Positions 37,192 through 49,975 are shown, counted from the first letter of the stretch. The stretch is DNA of 64,000 nt from Xenorhabdus szentirmaii DSM 16338 (GCF_002632585.1 NZ_NIBV01000002.1:1630561-1694560), one strand, 5' to 3'. Translations and numbers: made by a program. The notes: a model not told the origin generated them from the letters alone.

Positions 37192-38026
37192 TTTTATTCC
37201 ATCGACCTACCGTGATACGTTCGTTACCACCATAATCCCGGAAAGTTGCTATCTGTTGATAACCTTTCTCCAAAAAGAGGTTTCTGACAACGACTCCCTG
37301 TTTCCAACCATGTTCCAATAACAGCCATCCGTTTGGGAACAAGAAGTGGCGAGCCTGTTCCACAATTGTTTGCAAATCTGCCATGCCGTTTTGGGCGGCA
37401 ATTAATGCAGTGGCGGGTTCAAACCTGACATCCCCTTCACGCAAATGAGGATCTGATTCATCAATGTACGGGGGATTACTGACAATGATATCAAACTGTT
37501 GATTTTCCATCGCTGTAAACCACTCACTTTGCAAAAAATTCACATTGTGGACAGAGAGTTTTTCAGCATTTCGTTTTGCCAGTGAAACAGCAGCGGAATT
37601 AATATCGACGCCGGTGACGCGGCAATCATGTCGTTCACTTGCCAGTGCCAGCGCAATTGCGCCGGTTCCTGTTCCAAGATCAAGGATCTGCGCCGGTGAA
37701 TCAGGCAGCAATTCCAGTGCCTTTTCAACCAAGCATTCTGTGTCGGGGCGCGGGATCAAGGTCGCTGGTGAGACTTCAAGCGGCAACGACCAGAATTCAC
37801 GTTCTCCCACAATATAAGCGATTGGCTCACCTTGCATGCGGCGGGCCAGCAACTCATTAAGCTGATGAACTTCCTTTGATGAAATGACGGTTTCACTGAA
37901 TGCAATCAAATAAGTACGGGAGCGCCCCGTGACATGTTGCAACAGAATTTCTGCATCACGCTTGGGGCTGTCACTTTCAGTCAATTGCATTGCAGCATGC
38001 CGGAGCCAATATTGATAGTCCATCAA
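37175..38026 (-). CDS. prmC: Release-factor glutamine methyltransferase PrmC
   Basis: PrmC methylates the GGQ glutamine of RF1/RF2 using SAM. The 283-residue protein has the N-terminal helical factor-binding part, motif [16 protein letters not shown] at about residue 116, and the catalytic [12 protein letters not shown] at about 183. It overlaps prfA by four bases (ATGA), coupling the modifying enzyme to its substrate. Confidence 0.96.
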   Translation of the reverse strand: MMDYQYWLRHAAMQLTESDSPKRDAEILLQHVTGRSRTYLIAFSETVISSKEVHQLNELLARRMQGEPIAYIVGEREFWSLPLEVSPATLIPRPDTECLVEKALELLPDSPAQILDLGTGTGAIALALASERHDCRVTGVDINSAAVSLAKRNAEKLSVHNVNFLQSEWFTAMENQQFDIIVSNPPYIDESDPHLREGDVRFEPATALIAAQNGMADLQTIVEQARHFLFPNGWLLLEHGWKQGVVVRNLFLEKGYQQIATFRDYGGNERITVGRWNKNEIHS

Positions 38027-39105
38027 TCCTGCTCTGACAATGCGGATAATTGGTCTGCCTGATATTCTGTAATGATAGGCTGAATAAGCATATCCAGTTT
38101 ACCTTCCATCACTTCTTCAAGGCGGTATAACGTCAGGTTAATGCGGTGATCCGTAACCCGGCCTTGCGGGAAGTTATAAGTACGGTTACGATCGGAACGG
38201 TCACCGGAACCCAGCAAATTGCGGCGTTCAGAAGCCTCTGCTTCCTGACGTTTCTGAACTTCAACGGCACGAATGCGCGCAGCCAGCACTGACATCGCCT
38301 TTGCTTTGTTTTTGTGCTGTGAGCGTTCGTCCTGACATTCGACAACAATGCCTGTTGGAAGATGGGTAATCCGAATGGCGGAGTCTGTCGTATTGACGTG
38401 CTGTCCACCTGCACCAGAAGAGCGGAATGTATCAATTTTCAAATCACTGGCGCTGATTTCCGGTAATTCTGCTTCAGGGATTTCCGGCAGAACAGCCACT
38501 GTACAAGCCGACGTGTGAATACGCCCCTGAGATTCAGTTTCAGGAACACGCTGAACACGATGACCACCGGATTCAAATTTCAGGTGACCATACACTTGCT
38601 CACCAGATACTTTGGCAATGATTTCTTTATAACCACCATGCTCACCTTCATTGGCACTCATGATTTCAACCCGCCAACGGCGGGATTCCGCATAACGACT
38701 GTACATGCGGAATAAATCCCCGGCAAATATCGCGGCCTCGTCCCCTCCTGTTCCAGCGCGGACTTCAAGGAAACAGTTACGCTCATCATCCGGATCTTTA
38801 GGCAGCAACAATACCTGTAGTTGCTGCTCCAGTTCTTCATTACGAGTTTTTGCCTCTTTAAGTTCTTCCTGTGCCATTTCCCGCATTTCAGGGTCATCAA
38901 GCATCATCTCAGCTGTTTCTATATCATCCTGAACACTTTTCCAGGATTTAAAACAATTCGTCACATCAGTAAGTTGAGAATATTCCTTTGATAATGCACG
39001 AAAACGATCTTGAGAGGCGATCACTTCAGCGTCACCAAGATGAGCCAAAACTTCTTCATGGCGTTCTTGCAATGCTTCCAATTTAGCAACAATAGAAGGC
39101 TTCAT
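38023..39105 (-). CDS. prfA: Peptide chain release factor 1
   Basis: The 360-residue RF1 recognises UAA and UAG. It carries the GGQ loop in [17 protein letters not shown] (about 232-240) and standard domain order. It follows hemA by about 30 bp and overlaps prmC, the conserved hemA-prfA-prmC operon. Confidence 0.97.
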   Translation of the reverse strand: MKPSIVAKLEALQERHEEVLAHLGDAEVIASQDRFRALSKEYSQLTDVTNCFKSWKSVQDDIETAEMMLDDPEMREMAQEELKEAKTRNEELEQQLQVLLLPKDPDDERNCFLEVRAGTGGDEAAIFAGDLFRMYSRYAESRRWRVEIMSANEGEHGGYKEIIAKVSGEQVYGHLKFESGGHRVQRVPETESQGRIHTSACTVAVLPEIPEAELPEISASDLKIDTFRSSGAGGQHVNTTDSAIRITHLPTGIVVECQDERSQHKNKAKAMSVLAARIRAVEVQKRQEAEASERRNLLGSGDRSDRNRTYNFPQGRVTDHRINLTLYRLEEVMEGKLDMLIQPIITEYQADQLSALSEQD

Positions 39106-39136
39106 TCGTAATATCAGACCTTATTTTAGAATAGGG

Positions 39137-40399
39137 TTAGTTATGATCCAGCCCAAGGCTGTCCCGTAATAGATTCAGGCGTTCCACATCACCATCACTG
39201 GCAGCCTGTTGAAGAGATTTCGTTGGTGTATGGATCAGACGATTCGTCAATTGGTGAGTCAATTGCTGGATGACCTGCTCAGCATCAGCGCCTTGTCTGA
39301 TGGACATCAATGCCTTCGCCGTCATTTCAGCCCTGATTTTTTCTGCCTGTTCCCGATACTCGCGAATTGTATTGACAGCACCCTGAGAACGCAACCAATC
39401 CATGAAATGGCAACTTTCTTGTTGCACTATATCTTCCGCGACAACCGCCGCGGCTTTGCGTTGGGCGAGATTCTGCTGAATGATGGCCTGTAGATCGTCC
39501 ACACTGTACAGATAAACGTCACTCAATTTTTCGACATCGGCTTCAATATCGCGGGGAACGGCGATGTCGATCAGCAACATGGGCTGGTTACGGCGCAATT
39601 TTAATGCTCGTTCAACCATCCCTTTGCCGATAATGGGCAATGGGCTGCCGGTAGAACTGATCACAATATCCGCTTCCGCCAGACGGGAATCAATATCCGG
39701 CAAGGAAATGACCTCCGCATTGACTTCACTGGCAAGCTGTTGTGCCCGTTCCGTTGTGCGGTTGGCTATCATCATATGGCGCACGGTGTGTTCCCGGAGA
39801 TGGCGCGCCACCAGTTCAATGGTTTCACCCGCCCCCACCAGCAGGATAGTCAGCTTGGAAAGCGATTCAAAAATCTGCCGGGCGAGTGTACAAGCCGCAA
39901 ACGCAACAGAAACCGCATTTGCACCGATATCCGTTTCTGTCCTGATCCGCTTTGCAACAGAGAAAGATTTTTGGAACAGGCGCTCCAGTTCCCCTGACAG
40001 GGATTGATAATTCTGCGATTCAGCGAACGCTTTTTTCACCTGCCCCAAGATCTGGGGTTCTCCCAACACCAAAGAATCCAAGCCACTTGCCACCCGCATC
40101 AAATGGCTGACAGCGTCACTGTCCAGATGCCAATAAAGACTTGCGATTAAATCCTCAGCATTAATTTGATGATATTGACACAGCCAACAAACCAGCTGCT
40201 CTTTAACGTTATCATGCTGTTCAACACTGAGATACAGCTCCGTGCGGTTGCACGTAGACAGCACAACGCCGCCCCGTACCAATGGCTGCTGGAGCAAATC
40301 ATCAAGCGCAAATCCTATCGTGTCAGGAGAGAATGCCACCCGCTCACGTAAAGAAACAGGCGCGGTTTTATGGTTAATACCAAGTGCTAATAAAGTCAT
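39137..40399 (-). CDS. hemA: Glutamyl-tRNA reductase
   Basis: HemA reduces glutamyl-tRNA to glutamate-1-semialdehyde with NADPH, the first committed step of haem synthesis by the C5 route. The 420-residue protein has the catalytic Cys in [11 protein letters not shown] (about residue 50), the NADPH domain at [16 protein letters not shown] (about 190) and the C-terminal dimerisation domain. It is divergent from lolB. Confidence 0.97.
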   Translation of the reverse strand: MTLLALGINHKTAPVSLRERVAFSPDTIGFALDDLLQQPLVRGGVVLSTCNRTELYLSVEQHDNVKEQLVCWLCQYHQINAEDLIASLYWHLDSDAVSHLMRVASGLDSLVLGEPQILGQVKKAFAESQNYQSLSGELERLFQKSFSVAKRIRTETDIGANAVSVAFAACTLARQIFESLSKLTILLVGAGETIELVARHLREHTVRHMMIANRTTERAQQLASEVNAEVISLPDIDSRLAEADIVISSTGSPLPIIGKGMVERALKLRRNQPMLLIDIAVPRDIEADVEKLSDVYLYSVDDLQAIIQQNLAQRKAAAVVAEDIVQQESCHFMDWLRSQGAVNTIREYREQAEKIRAEMTAKALMSIRQGADAEQVIQQLTHQLTNRLIHTPTKSLQQAASDGDVERLNLLRDSLGLDHN

Positions 40400-40687
40400 C
40401 TTAACGACATTGGGTTATCACTGGGGACAAATTCATGATTGATATTAATAACTATTCTCATAAATCTGCACCTTTCATAAGGACTCTCATTGGTCCGGCA
40501 TTTTACTTGATGCGCCGGAGCAATAAAAGCCGATCAGACAGTTATGCTGTAATTTATTCGAGAATTTTTATGAAATTTTCGCTAAATTACCCCCTTAATT
40601 ATAGAATTGGATGGCATGTTATCTATCGCCATGTTGATACCCTGTTGATTTAAAATCTTAAATTTTTCTGTTGCCAAGGGTTACCGT
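40400..40687. other. Divergent promoter region hemA/lolB
   Basis: 288 bp between two divergent starts, carrying promoters for both. A plus-strand open frame at 40435-40653 lacks recognisable homology and overlaps promoter sequence, so I do not call it. AAGGGTTACCGT precedes the lolB start. Confidence 0.6.
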
Positions 40688-41304
40688 ATGAAAATGCCTG
40701 CTTTTTTTCGTTTGCTCCCCCTCTCCGCTGTTTTACTGACCGCCTGTACCCTTACACAGCCACCTACGGGAACAGGATCAGCGAATACGCCTCAATGGCA
40801 CGCCCGCGAACACCAATTGCAAAAACTGTCGCACTACCAAACCCGGGGATCGTTTGCTTATATTGCGGACGGGAAAAAAGTTTATGCACGCTTTTTTTGG
40901 CAGCAATATTCGCCTGACAATTATAAGTTGCTATTGTTAAATCCGTTGGGGACGACGGAATTAGAATTATTCGTTAAGCCGGATTTTACTCAGCTAACTG
41001 ATAATAAAGGTGAAAAACATCTCAGTAGTGAGCCTGAATCCTTGATTTATCAACTTACCGATATGCATATTCCATTCGATAATTTGAAAAATTGGATTAT
41101 CGGTTTACCCGGTGATGCCAAAAAGTTTGAGTTGGATGCAAACTACCTGCTTAAATCAGTCAGTGACCAAAGAAATGGTGACATCTGGCAAGTAGACTAT
41201 AAAGGTTATGATATCTCAACAACGCCTGCATTGCCCAACCGACTGGAACTCATCCAGGGAAAGAACCGCATAAAATTAAAAATGGATAACTGGACAATTC
41301 AATA

Positions 41305-41305
<1 letters not shown>
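40688..41305 (+). CDS. lolB: Outer-membrane lipoprotein LolB
   Basis: LolB accepts lipoproteins from LolA and inserts them in the outer membrane. The 205-residue precursor has a signal peptide with lipobox LLTAC (lipidated Cys at residue 20), then the LolB beta-barrel fold ([24 protein letters not shown] region; [10 protein letters not shown] near the end). The stop overlaps the ispE start as TAATG. Confidence 0.95.
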
Positions 41306-43186
<1,881 letters not shown>

Positions 43187-43237
43187 TACTTGGATTTGAG
43201 TGCAAACTTATTCAAGTGATTAAATAACTCATCATCA

Positions 43238-43276
43238 GGAAAACCCTGTCAGTGTCTTTACACTACAGGGTTTTCC
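43238..43276 (+). terminator. Intrinsic terminator of prs
   Basis: Stem GGAAAACCCTGT / ACAGGGTTTTCC with a second inner stem AGTGT / ACACT, 50 bp after the prs stop. Confidence 0.85.
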
Positions 43277-43958
43277 TGTTTATACGACAAACAAAATTAA
43301 TAATTTAACTAATGTTTTATACTATTTCAAAATATTAACTTGATGTAAATAATTATTTATATCAAATAGTTGCTAAATTTGATTTAAATTCACTCTACAA
43401 GAATAACTTTATTTATTTATTGTTTATCGAATATTTCTGTGCCGTATACCTTCCTTCCATCTGGTACGTCCAGTTATCCAATTCTCTAACAATACTGGTG
43501 TCATCGAAAAGTTGCTGCTAACCTTTAGCAAAACCGATAACGTCTTGTTTTTATTTTATAACGTTATAATAAAATATTGATGAACCGTATCATTGGCAAT
43601 ATAAAAAATAATTTTTACTAATAAATAACCCTTTACCACCTCAATTTAAGGTGGTGTTTTTTTTGGCCTAAGTACAGCAAAGGTTAATTTTTTAATCAGA
43701 TTATTTCTGGGGATATTTTTAACAGGTAAACACACAAACTTCACATTGTATAGAAAAAAATCAAATACGTATGGCCTATCAATAACAGAGAACCATACTT
43801 AATTGTAGGCGATCATTATCAATAATATTTATTGTCTATCAAAAGTTATTCCAAATATTCAATACATCAGCACCGCGCTTCTCAGCGAAAGAGGCATCGC
43901 CAACCGCCGTTTATAACAGGCGAAGTGCTGACCAATAAAAAAACAACTTTTAAGGAGA
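43277..43958. other. AT-rich intergenic region with an orphan terminator
   Basis: There is no credible protein gene over about 680 bp. The region holds a palindrome around ATAACGTTAT (about 43558-43567) and a second intrinsic terminator at 43635-43664, 360 bp beyond the prs terminator, so a separate short transcript may end there. AAGGAG lies just before the first autotransporter start. Confidence 0.5.
43635..43664 (+). terminator. Orphan intrinsic terminator
   Basis: Stem ACCACCT / AGGTGGT with a 7-base loop, then G and eight T. No annotated gene ends upstream of it, which suggests a small RNA or the remains of a lost gene. Confidence 0.75.
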
Positions 43959-46148
43959 ATGCCAATGAAAAAGGCATTTTTATTTACACCTGCACTGTTA
44001 GCTCTCTCAATCAATGCCATTTCTACAGCCAACGCTGTTGACTATAAAAACATTTATGTTTTTGGCGATAGCCTGAGTGATGGTGGTAACAAAGGAAGAT
44101 ACACCGACGGTCAGAAGCAGTTATATCATGAATATTTTGCTGAACACATTCTGGGAATTAAGTTAATACGCTACAGCGACAGCAAACTTGGCGGAACGAA
44201 TTACGCTCGAGGTGGCTCTACGGCCCATATCATTAAAGGATATAACCCTGACGGATATAACCCTGAAACAGACACATCAGCACAACAGCTCAAAAACTAC
44301 CTGAGTGCCCATAACAACCGAGCAGATTCTAATGGGATATATTTTCATTGGATTGGAGGCAATGATCTTGCCGCAGCTTCAATAGCTGGAGCACAAATTG
44401 CTGATCCCAAAGAAGGCCGAGAACTTTCCTTCAAAATGGTTAAAGCCAGTGCAAACGCAGCAGGCGATCAAATCAACCTGCTAGCCAAAGCTGGAGCTGG
44501 GCTTATTGTTGTGCCCAATGTTCCAAATGTAAGTACGACTCCTCGGTTCTTAGAAACATTATTGGGAACAGCGATAAACCAAGAAGCAAAAGAACCTATA
44601 AAAGAAGCGGTGTGGAACGCTCAAGGAATTAAAGATATTGAGGCTTTTAACAAGTTATCTAAGGAACAGAAAGAAGCAATTAATAACGAAATAAATAACC
44701 AAATTAATAAAAAAATCGATGAAGCTTTAAATGATGTCCATAAAGGTATCAATGTACAGCTTACACAGAATGGCGAGATTCGCCATCTGGTTATTGAAGG
44801 TGTTTTAAGGCAGTTTGCAAACGGAGCAGCCATTGAAAAAGATGAATCAGGAAAAACAAAAACTGCCGAGGATGGAACGCCAATAATTGACAAAACCAAA
44901 TCTGATGAAATATATGATAAGCTTTATGCCGCTTATCAAGTTCAAGAAAATAATGCAACAGAATTAACCAATGAATTAAATAAATTAGTTGATGTAAAAA
45001 TCAGTGAAGGACATGGCAATGTTTTACGCGCTGATGTCAATGGCCTGTTGAATGAAGTTATCGCCAATCCGTTGATTTATGGTATCGACAATACATTGGG
45101 TTATGCCTGTCCATACGGTGTTAGCTCTGCTGATTGTTCTGAGAACGATACAGGATTTACTAAAGACAAAAAATTCCTGTTCGCTGATCCATTCCACCCA
45201 ACATCATGGGGACATCAGATTATCGGTCAATACATTGACTCTATCTACAATGCGCCATTACAAGTCATGACATTGAACCAGGCCAACCGTGCACCGGTCC
45301 AGAGTGCCCGTGCTTCCCTTGACGGCCACATGCAACAATTGCGCAACAGCGACAATCAACAAGGCAAAGTGGGCATCTTCGGGGGCTACTCTGGCAGTCA
45401 GAATAAAACCTTCACGCTGGGCGGGGATTATCATGTAATGGATAATCTGGTATTTGGTGCAATGTACTCCAACTATAAAGACGAGCGCTCTCCGACAGCG
45501 GATTTCACTTATGAAGGACGCGGCCATGTCTTTACGGCTTATGCATTGTGGACAGATTATTTCAACGGCGGTTGGTTAAGTGGTGACATCCACCATTCAA
45601 ATACCAATTATGACAGCTTGATCCGTGACATACACCTTGGTCAGGCGACCCTCCAAGAGGTTGGCTCTACCACGGGTAAACAGTACGGAGCCCGCATTAC
45701 CGCAGGATGGGATATTCCCGTCACTAAATACCTGACCACTGGCCCAACCATTCAGTACGCCTGGGATAAAGGTGAGGTTGATGGCTACCATGAATCAGGC
45801 AACAACTACACTTCTATGCGATTCAGTGATCAACGCTACACCTCTAAAGTAGGCACTCTGGGCTGGCGGGTGGACACGCAATTAGGCCGCTTTAATCCTT
45901 ATGCTTCAATCTCATTTAATCACCAGTTTGATAATGAGCGCTACAAAATGCACAGTGCCATTAAATCTGCGCCAACAGACTTTGTACTTGAAAGCAAGAA
46001 ACAAGTTAAAGACTGGCGTCAATACACCGTTGGCATGAATGCCATTATGAACGATAAATTGCGCGGATTTGCGTCAGTAACCCGCAATGACGGTAATGAT
46101 CAGGATGCTAACTACACATTCAGCTTAGGTATCAACGCAACGTTCTAA
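43959..46148 (+). CDS. GDSL-esterase autotransporter (EstA-like)
   Basis: The 729-residue type Va autotransporter has a signal peptide of about 24 residues (cleavage after ANA) and an SGNH/GDSL esterase passenger. Visible passenger motifs are Ser36 in FGDSLSDGGN, GGND in WIGGNDL, and the Asp410/His413 pair in ADPFHPTSWGH. A C-terminal beta-barrel occupies about 450-729 and ends in the outer-membrane signature TFSLGINATF. Residues of about 200-345 form a charged, helix-rich insertion (KLSKEQKEAINNEINNQINK) not typical of Pseudomonas EstA. It should be a surface-anchored lipase or esterase. AAGGAG lies upstream of the ATG. A paralogue follows, separated by a terminator. Confidence 0.92.
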   Translation: MPMKKAFLFTPALLALSINAISTANAVDYKNIYVFGDSLSDGGNKGRYTDGQKQLYHEYFAEHILGIKLIRYSDSKLGGTNYARGGSTAHIIKGYNPDGYNPETDTSAQQLKNYLSAHNNRADSNGIYFHWIGGNDLAAASIAGAQIADPKEGRELSFKMVKASANAAGDQINLLAKAGAGLIVVPNVPNVSTTPRFLETLLGTAINQEAKEPIKEAVWNAQGIKDIEAFNKLSKEQKEAINNEINNQINKKIDEALNDVHKGINVQLTQNGEIRHLVIEGVLRQFANGAAIEKDESGKTKTAEDGTPIIDKTKSDEIYDKLYAAYQVQENNATELTNELNKLVDVKISEGHGNVLRADVNGLLNEVIANPLIYGIDNTLGYACPYGVSSADCSENDTGFTKDKKFLFADPFHPTSWGHQIIGQYIDSIYNAPLQVMTLNQANRAPVQSARASLDGHMQQLRNSDNQQGKVGIFGGYSGSQNKTFTLGGDYHVMDNLVFGAMYSNYKDERSPTADFTYEGRGHVFTAYALWTDYFNGGWLSGDIHHSNTNYDSLIRDIHLGQATLQEVGSTTGKQYGARITAGWDIPVTKYLTTGPTIQYAWDKGEVDGYHESGNNYTSMRFSDQRYTSKVGTLGWRVDTQLGRFNPYASISFNHQFDNERYKMHSAIKSAPTDFVLESKKQVKDWRQYTVGMNAIMNDKLRGFASVTRNDGNDQDANYTFSLGINATF

Positions 46149-46228
46149 AATCTGTGCCTTTCTAAAATCTGTGCAAATAACTACCCTGTGGGCGTGATAT
46201 CAGAGACAGAAAGGTGAAGTCCCATCAA

Positions 46229-46268
46229 AAACGCAAGGCGATAGATGACCAACGCCTTGCGTTTTTTT
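46229..46268 (+). terminator. Intrinsic terminator of the first autotransporter
   Basis: Stem ACGCAAGGCG / CGCCTTGCGT with a 12-base loop followed by seven T. Confidence 0.85.
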
Positions 46269-46373
46269 ATCATCATTCACCCTTTGTATATCTGCACCAC
46301 TATCCCGTTGAACCTTCATGTAAATAAATAGAAGTAACATCAAGCTGAAAATCATCTTTCAAGGAGACTCAGG

Positions 46374-48323
46374 ATGAAAACAGCATCTTTTTTGATCTCA
46401 GCAACGACCGCATTTTTATTTAATTTCATACCCAATACTTATGCTTATGACGATATTTATGTTTTTGGCGATAGCTTAAGTGACGGTGGGAATATCGGCA
46501 GATTCACAACAGACGGAAAAAACGCTGAACTCTATGATGAGTACATCAGCCAACAAATCACGGGGAAAAAACTCACTCCTTCTAAAAACAAAGGTAATAA
46601 TTACGCTCTGGGACGTGCGCTAGCGAATGGTTTTGGCCCTACAACACAAAATCAGCTTAATAGCTATCTGCAAAAACACGGCAATCATGCCGATCCTAAT
46701 GATGTGTATATCCATTGGGTTGGCGGTAATGATATTAATAACGTACTAGAATTCAAACATGAACATAATGATAAGGAAGCCGAAAAGACGATCAATGATA
46801 GCTCAGCCGCTGCGGCATCCCAAGTTAATCAACTGATCAAAGCCGGAGCGGGTTTGATTATTGTACCGAATATTCCAGATATTGGTACAACTCCCAGAAT
46901 CATGGAAGCCGTGCTTAAAGGCGCATTGGAAAAACGTGAGTTTCCTGATAAAAAAATCAACGAAATCCTGCAGGATATTCATAAAAAAATCAATAAATAC
47001 CCCACCCCCAATGCCGCTGTTCGTAATCAAGTTATTCAGGGTGTTTTTAAAGATATCGCAAATGAGGCATCTCCCAAAGACCCGAAGGAAGCCCAAAAAA
47101 TCTATAATGAATTGCTTGATGCCTACAATAAGAACAGTCAAATCGCCTCTCAGTTCGTTGATCAATATAACCAGAAAGAAGAAGAGCAATTCAGCAAAGG
47201 TAATATCCTGCGGGCTGATGTCAACCTTCTGTTAAAAGAGGTTATTGATAACCCACTGATATACGGCGTTACCAATACTCTCGGTTATGCTTGCCCACAA
47301 GGTAAACTAGCCATTTTTTGTTCTTCTGGCATTGATAAAAGCCAATCATTCTTGTTTTCTGATGACCTACACCCAACGCCAGATGCACATAAAATCATCG
47401 GCCAGTACATTATGTCCATTTATAACGCCCCTTTTCAGGTTATGGTGTTGAATCAGGCTAATCGTCTGCCGGTCAAAAATGTTCTGGCCTATCTTGACAC
47501 CCACCTCCAGCAACTGCGCAATGCCCGTACCCCTAAAGGAAAAATAGGTATATTCGGGGGTTATACCGACAATGGCGATAATACATTTACATTGGGGAGT
47601 GATTATCAACTAACTGATAATTTTCTTCTTGGTGCAACCCTTTCACACTATCGGAAAGAACAAAGTTCAATATCTGATTTTTCTTATGACGGACGCGGTT
47701 ATGTTCTGGCAGCTTATGGATTGTGGAATTACAACAAACAAGGTTGGTTAAGTGGTGACGTGCACTATTCACGAACCCATTACGATAGCCTGATTCGTTC
47801 CATACAACTTGGTCAGGCTTTACGCACCGAATCAGGTACTACCAGCGGTAAACAATGGGGTTGGCGGATCACGGCGGGCTGGACAATTCCTGTTACTGAT
47901 TACCTGAGCACCAGCCCCATCCTTCAATATGCATGGGATAAAGGCGGCGTTTATGGTTATCGTGAGTCCGGCAACAGCAGCTCGGCCATGCATTTCAGCG
48001 CTCAGGGTTATCAATCCAGAATAGGATCGATGGGCTGGCGGATTGATACACAATTGGGTCGTTTCAATCCTTACGCCCTTATTCTATTCAATCATCAATT
48101 CAATGATGAACGTAATTCACTTTACAGTGCCATTAATAACACCAAAACCATTTTCGTCCAGCAAGGAGAAAAACCAGACAACAATAACGTTCAATACACG
48201 GTGGGAGTGAATGCCAACCTGACTAAAGATTTTCACGCATTTGCAGAGGCAACACACAAAACAAGTGACAAAGCATCAAACCGTGATTATGACTTCAGTT
48301 TTGGCCTTAGTGTCAGTTTCTGA
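46374..48323 (+). CDS. GDSL-esterase autotransporter, second paralogue
   Basis: The 649-residue paralogue of the preceding gene has a signal peptide of about 24 residues, Ser34 in FGDSLSDGGN, GGND in WVGGNDINN, and the catalytic Asp/His in SDDLHPTPDAH. Its beta-barrel ends in DYDFSFGLSVSF. The helical insertion is shorter (about 190-285). The barrel is closely similar to the first copy while passenger loops differ, pointing to an old tandem duplication with divergence in substrate region. CAAGGAGAC lies just before the ATG, and it has its own promoter region after the upstream terminator. Confidence 0.92.
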   Translation: MKTASFLISATTAFLFNFIPNTYAYDDIYVFGDSLSDGGNIGRFTTDGKNAELYDEYISQQITGKKLTPSKNKGNNYALGRALANGFGPTTQNQLNSYLQKHGNHADPNDVYIHWVGGNDINNVLEFKHEHNDKEAEKTINDSSAAAASQVNQLIKAGAGLIIVPNIPDIGTTPRIMEAVLKGALEKREFPDKKINEILQDIHKKINKYPTPNAAVRNQVIQGVFKDIANEASPKDPKEAQKIYNELLDAYNKNSQIASQFVDQYNQKEEEQFSKGNILRADVNLLLKEVIDNPLIYGVTNTLGYACPQGKLAIFCSSGIDKSQSFLFSDDLHPTPDAHKIIGQYIMSIYNAPFQVMVLNQANRLPVKNVLAYLDTHLQQLRNARTPKGKIGIFGGYTDNGDNTFTLGSDYQLTDNFLLGATLSHYRKEQSSISDFSYDGRGYVLAAYGLWNYNKQGWLSGDVHYSRTHYDSLIRSIQLGQALRTESGTTSGKQWGWRITAGWTIPVTDYLSTSPILQYAWDKGGVYGYRESGNSSSAMHFSAQGYQSRIGSMGWRIDTQLGRFNPYALILFNHQFNDERNSLYSAINNTKTIFVQQGEKPDNNNVQYTVGVNANLTKDFHAFAEATHKTSDKASNRDYDFSFGLSVSF

Positions 48324-48649
48324 TAATCCAAAAAAATTAAGCCGCTGGATTTTAATAAGGTAATGACTCTATTTTATTGGATCCAGCTCACCTATATCAA
48401 AATAGGCGGAGTTAAATATATCTGCATCGTCGGGCAAGGCCGCATCAATAGGCAGTTTTTTTTAACAAACCGTCATTAATGGGCAAGTATTATCAAGTGG
48501 TTCATAACAACAATGATTATTATAGGCTTCATGCATGTTTTGACATATTAGCCTGACAGCTATTATCCAATAACAAATGAAGCCTTTTTCTCTCTTAGAT
48601 AACGGGGGATAATTCAAGCCCCGGTATATATGAATACTAACAATAAGGA
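48324..48649. other. Intergenic region between convergent genes
   Basis: About 325 bp with no gene. It contains a long imperfect stem-loop (GCTGGAT at 48344, ATCCAGC at 48381) and a wide-spaced inverted repeat AGGCTTCAT / ATGAAGCC; neither has a clear terminator tail directly attached. Confidence 0.45.
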
Positions 48650-49027
48650 TTATTTCAGTGATATATAGAAAACATTCAATTTATGACCATCAAGATCTCT
48701 GAAGTAACCTGTATAAAAATCATGATCACCACGGAGGCCAGGTTTTCCTTCATCCGTTGCACCAAGCGCAATAGCTTTGTTATACAATAGATCAACCTTT
48801 TCCGGGCTGTTGACATTAAGTGCGACCATTCCGCCATTGCTCACGGTTGCCGGGTTGCCATCAAACGGTTTAATAATGCAAAAATTCGCCACACTAAAAT
48901 CCGGTCCCCAAGCGATAAAAGTCGGTGTTTCCATAACACGTTTAGCGCCTAACTCAGCAAGCAGTTCATCGTAGAATTGAGCTGCGCGGGAAAAATTATT
49001 CGTACCCAATGTGATATAACCAATCAT
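48650..49027 (-). CDS. VOC-family (glyoxalase/bleomycin-resistance-like) protein
   Basis: The 125-residue single VOC domain starts MIGYITLGTNNFSRAAQFYD, with metal-ligand-type positions in YFRDLDGHKLNVFY near the end and a DHDFYTGYFRDLDG segment. Proteins of this type are often small-molecule binding or detoxifying enzymes. The ATG at 49027 is chosen because AGGGGA lies eight bases upstream; a TTG two codons earlier is less likely. It is isolated, and the substrate is unknown. Confidence 0.82.
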   Translation of the reverse strand: MIGYITLGTNNFSRAAQFYDELLAELGAKRVMETPTFIAWGPDFSVANFCIIKPFDGNPATVSNGGMVALNVNSPEKVDLLYNKAIALGATDEGKPGLRGDHDFYTGYFRDLDGHKLNVFYISLK

Positions 49028-49331
49028 TGTCAATTCCCCTATATTTTATTTTTAAAAATGAGTTTATTGAAAACAGATGAAAAACCGCAATTAATTGCTT
49101 AAATTCAGTAGAGACTTAACAAAATAGAACAAGGTAAATTTTAATATAATTACGGATTAATATGACTACGGTTGTTTATATTACATCCTCATCTATCACA
49201 CCTCGGTTACTCACTCTAACCTACCTTAGATTTAACTTGTCATTTTTATTGATCGGGCATTTCATAACCCTTTCATACATCTAGAAGATATTATTTCAAT
49301 CGCAACCTGCCATATCCAGTGCACATAAATA

Positions 49332-49364
49332 AACAAGGCGACAAAATTTACCGCCTTGTTTTAA
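49332..49364. terminator. Bidirectional terminator after ychH
   Basis: Stem AACAAGGCG / CGCCTTGTT with an 11-base loop, flanked by T-rich tails on both strands. It lies 21 bp beyond the ychH stop. Confidence 0.75.
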
Positions 49365-49384
49365 TTCATTGAGTTTTTACTTTA

Positions 49385-49660
49385 TCATGGATGCCGGTGT
49401 TTTTTGCGGCGGTAACGTTCATCGTAATTCTTTAACCACCAATATTTATCGGTAACCGTTTCACGCCCACCGACACGAGCTCCGGCCAACCAAACCAATG
49501 CGCCAATAAACAATCCCATCATCGCACTTCCAGTCAATAACTCAGCTTGCGTAAATCCGAAGATCTCACTGAGCAAGACAAAAGCCAGGCTGACCAGCAT
49601 CATAATCATCCCCAATCCCATCAGGATGTTGCCTAAAAGAAAAGCATTTTTACGTTTCAT
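49385..49660 (-). CDS. ychH: YchH inner-membrane stress-response protein
   Basis: The 91-residue protein starts MKRKNAFLLGNILMGLG, with two transmembrane helices and the conserved LAGARVGGRE and DKYWWLKNYDERYRR. It matches E. coli YchH, an inner-membrane protein linked to oxidative and other stress. The start is set by this homology and by GGAGGTTGGTT upstream; an in-frame start 13 codons earlier is unnecessary. It is divergent from pth as in E. coli. Confidence 0.92.
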   Translation of the reverse strand: MKRKNAFLLGNILMGLGMIMMLVSLAFVLLSEIFGFTQAELLTGSAMMGLFIGALVWLAGARVGGRETVTDKYWWLKNYDERYRRKKHRHP

Positions 49661-49975
49661 AACCAACCTCCAATACTTTTTTTGAACGTAATTTGCCAAA
49701 ACAGAACGAACTCAAAAGCACGAAAGCAGATATCTTCCTTTGTTTTAATTATAGTCTTATTATTTAAAAGGTTATTGAGGTGCCGATCACAGGCTATACA
49801 AATTTGAACCTAATAATTTACATTCTGTTAGATTAATATTTATTATCAAATTAGAACTTAAAAGGGGACGGAGACAGAACGCGTTTCAATATCACAATGA
49901 ATTTTGTACTCAAGCGCTGAGATAGGTAAACTACCCCTCTTTTTTTATCTTATTGCCAATAAGCGACCCCAAACT
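49661..49975. other. Divergent ychH/pth promoter region
   Basis: 315 bp of AT-rich sequence with no gene; promoters of both ychH and pth must lie here. No repeat or operator stands out. Confidence 0.5.

Noticed and set aside
40435-40653. 72-codon open frame between hemA and lolB
   Set aside because: It occupies the divergent promoter region and has no recognisable protein features.
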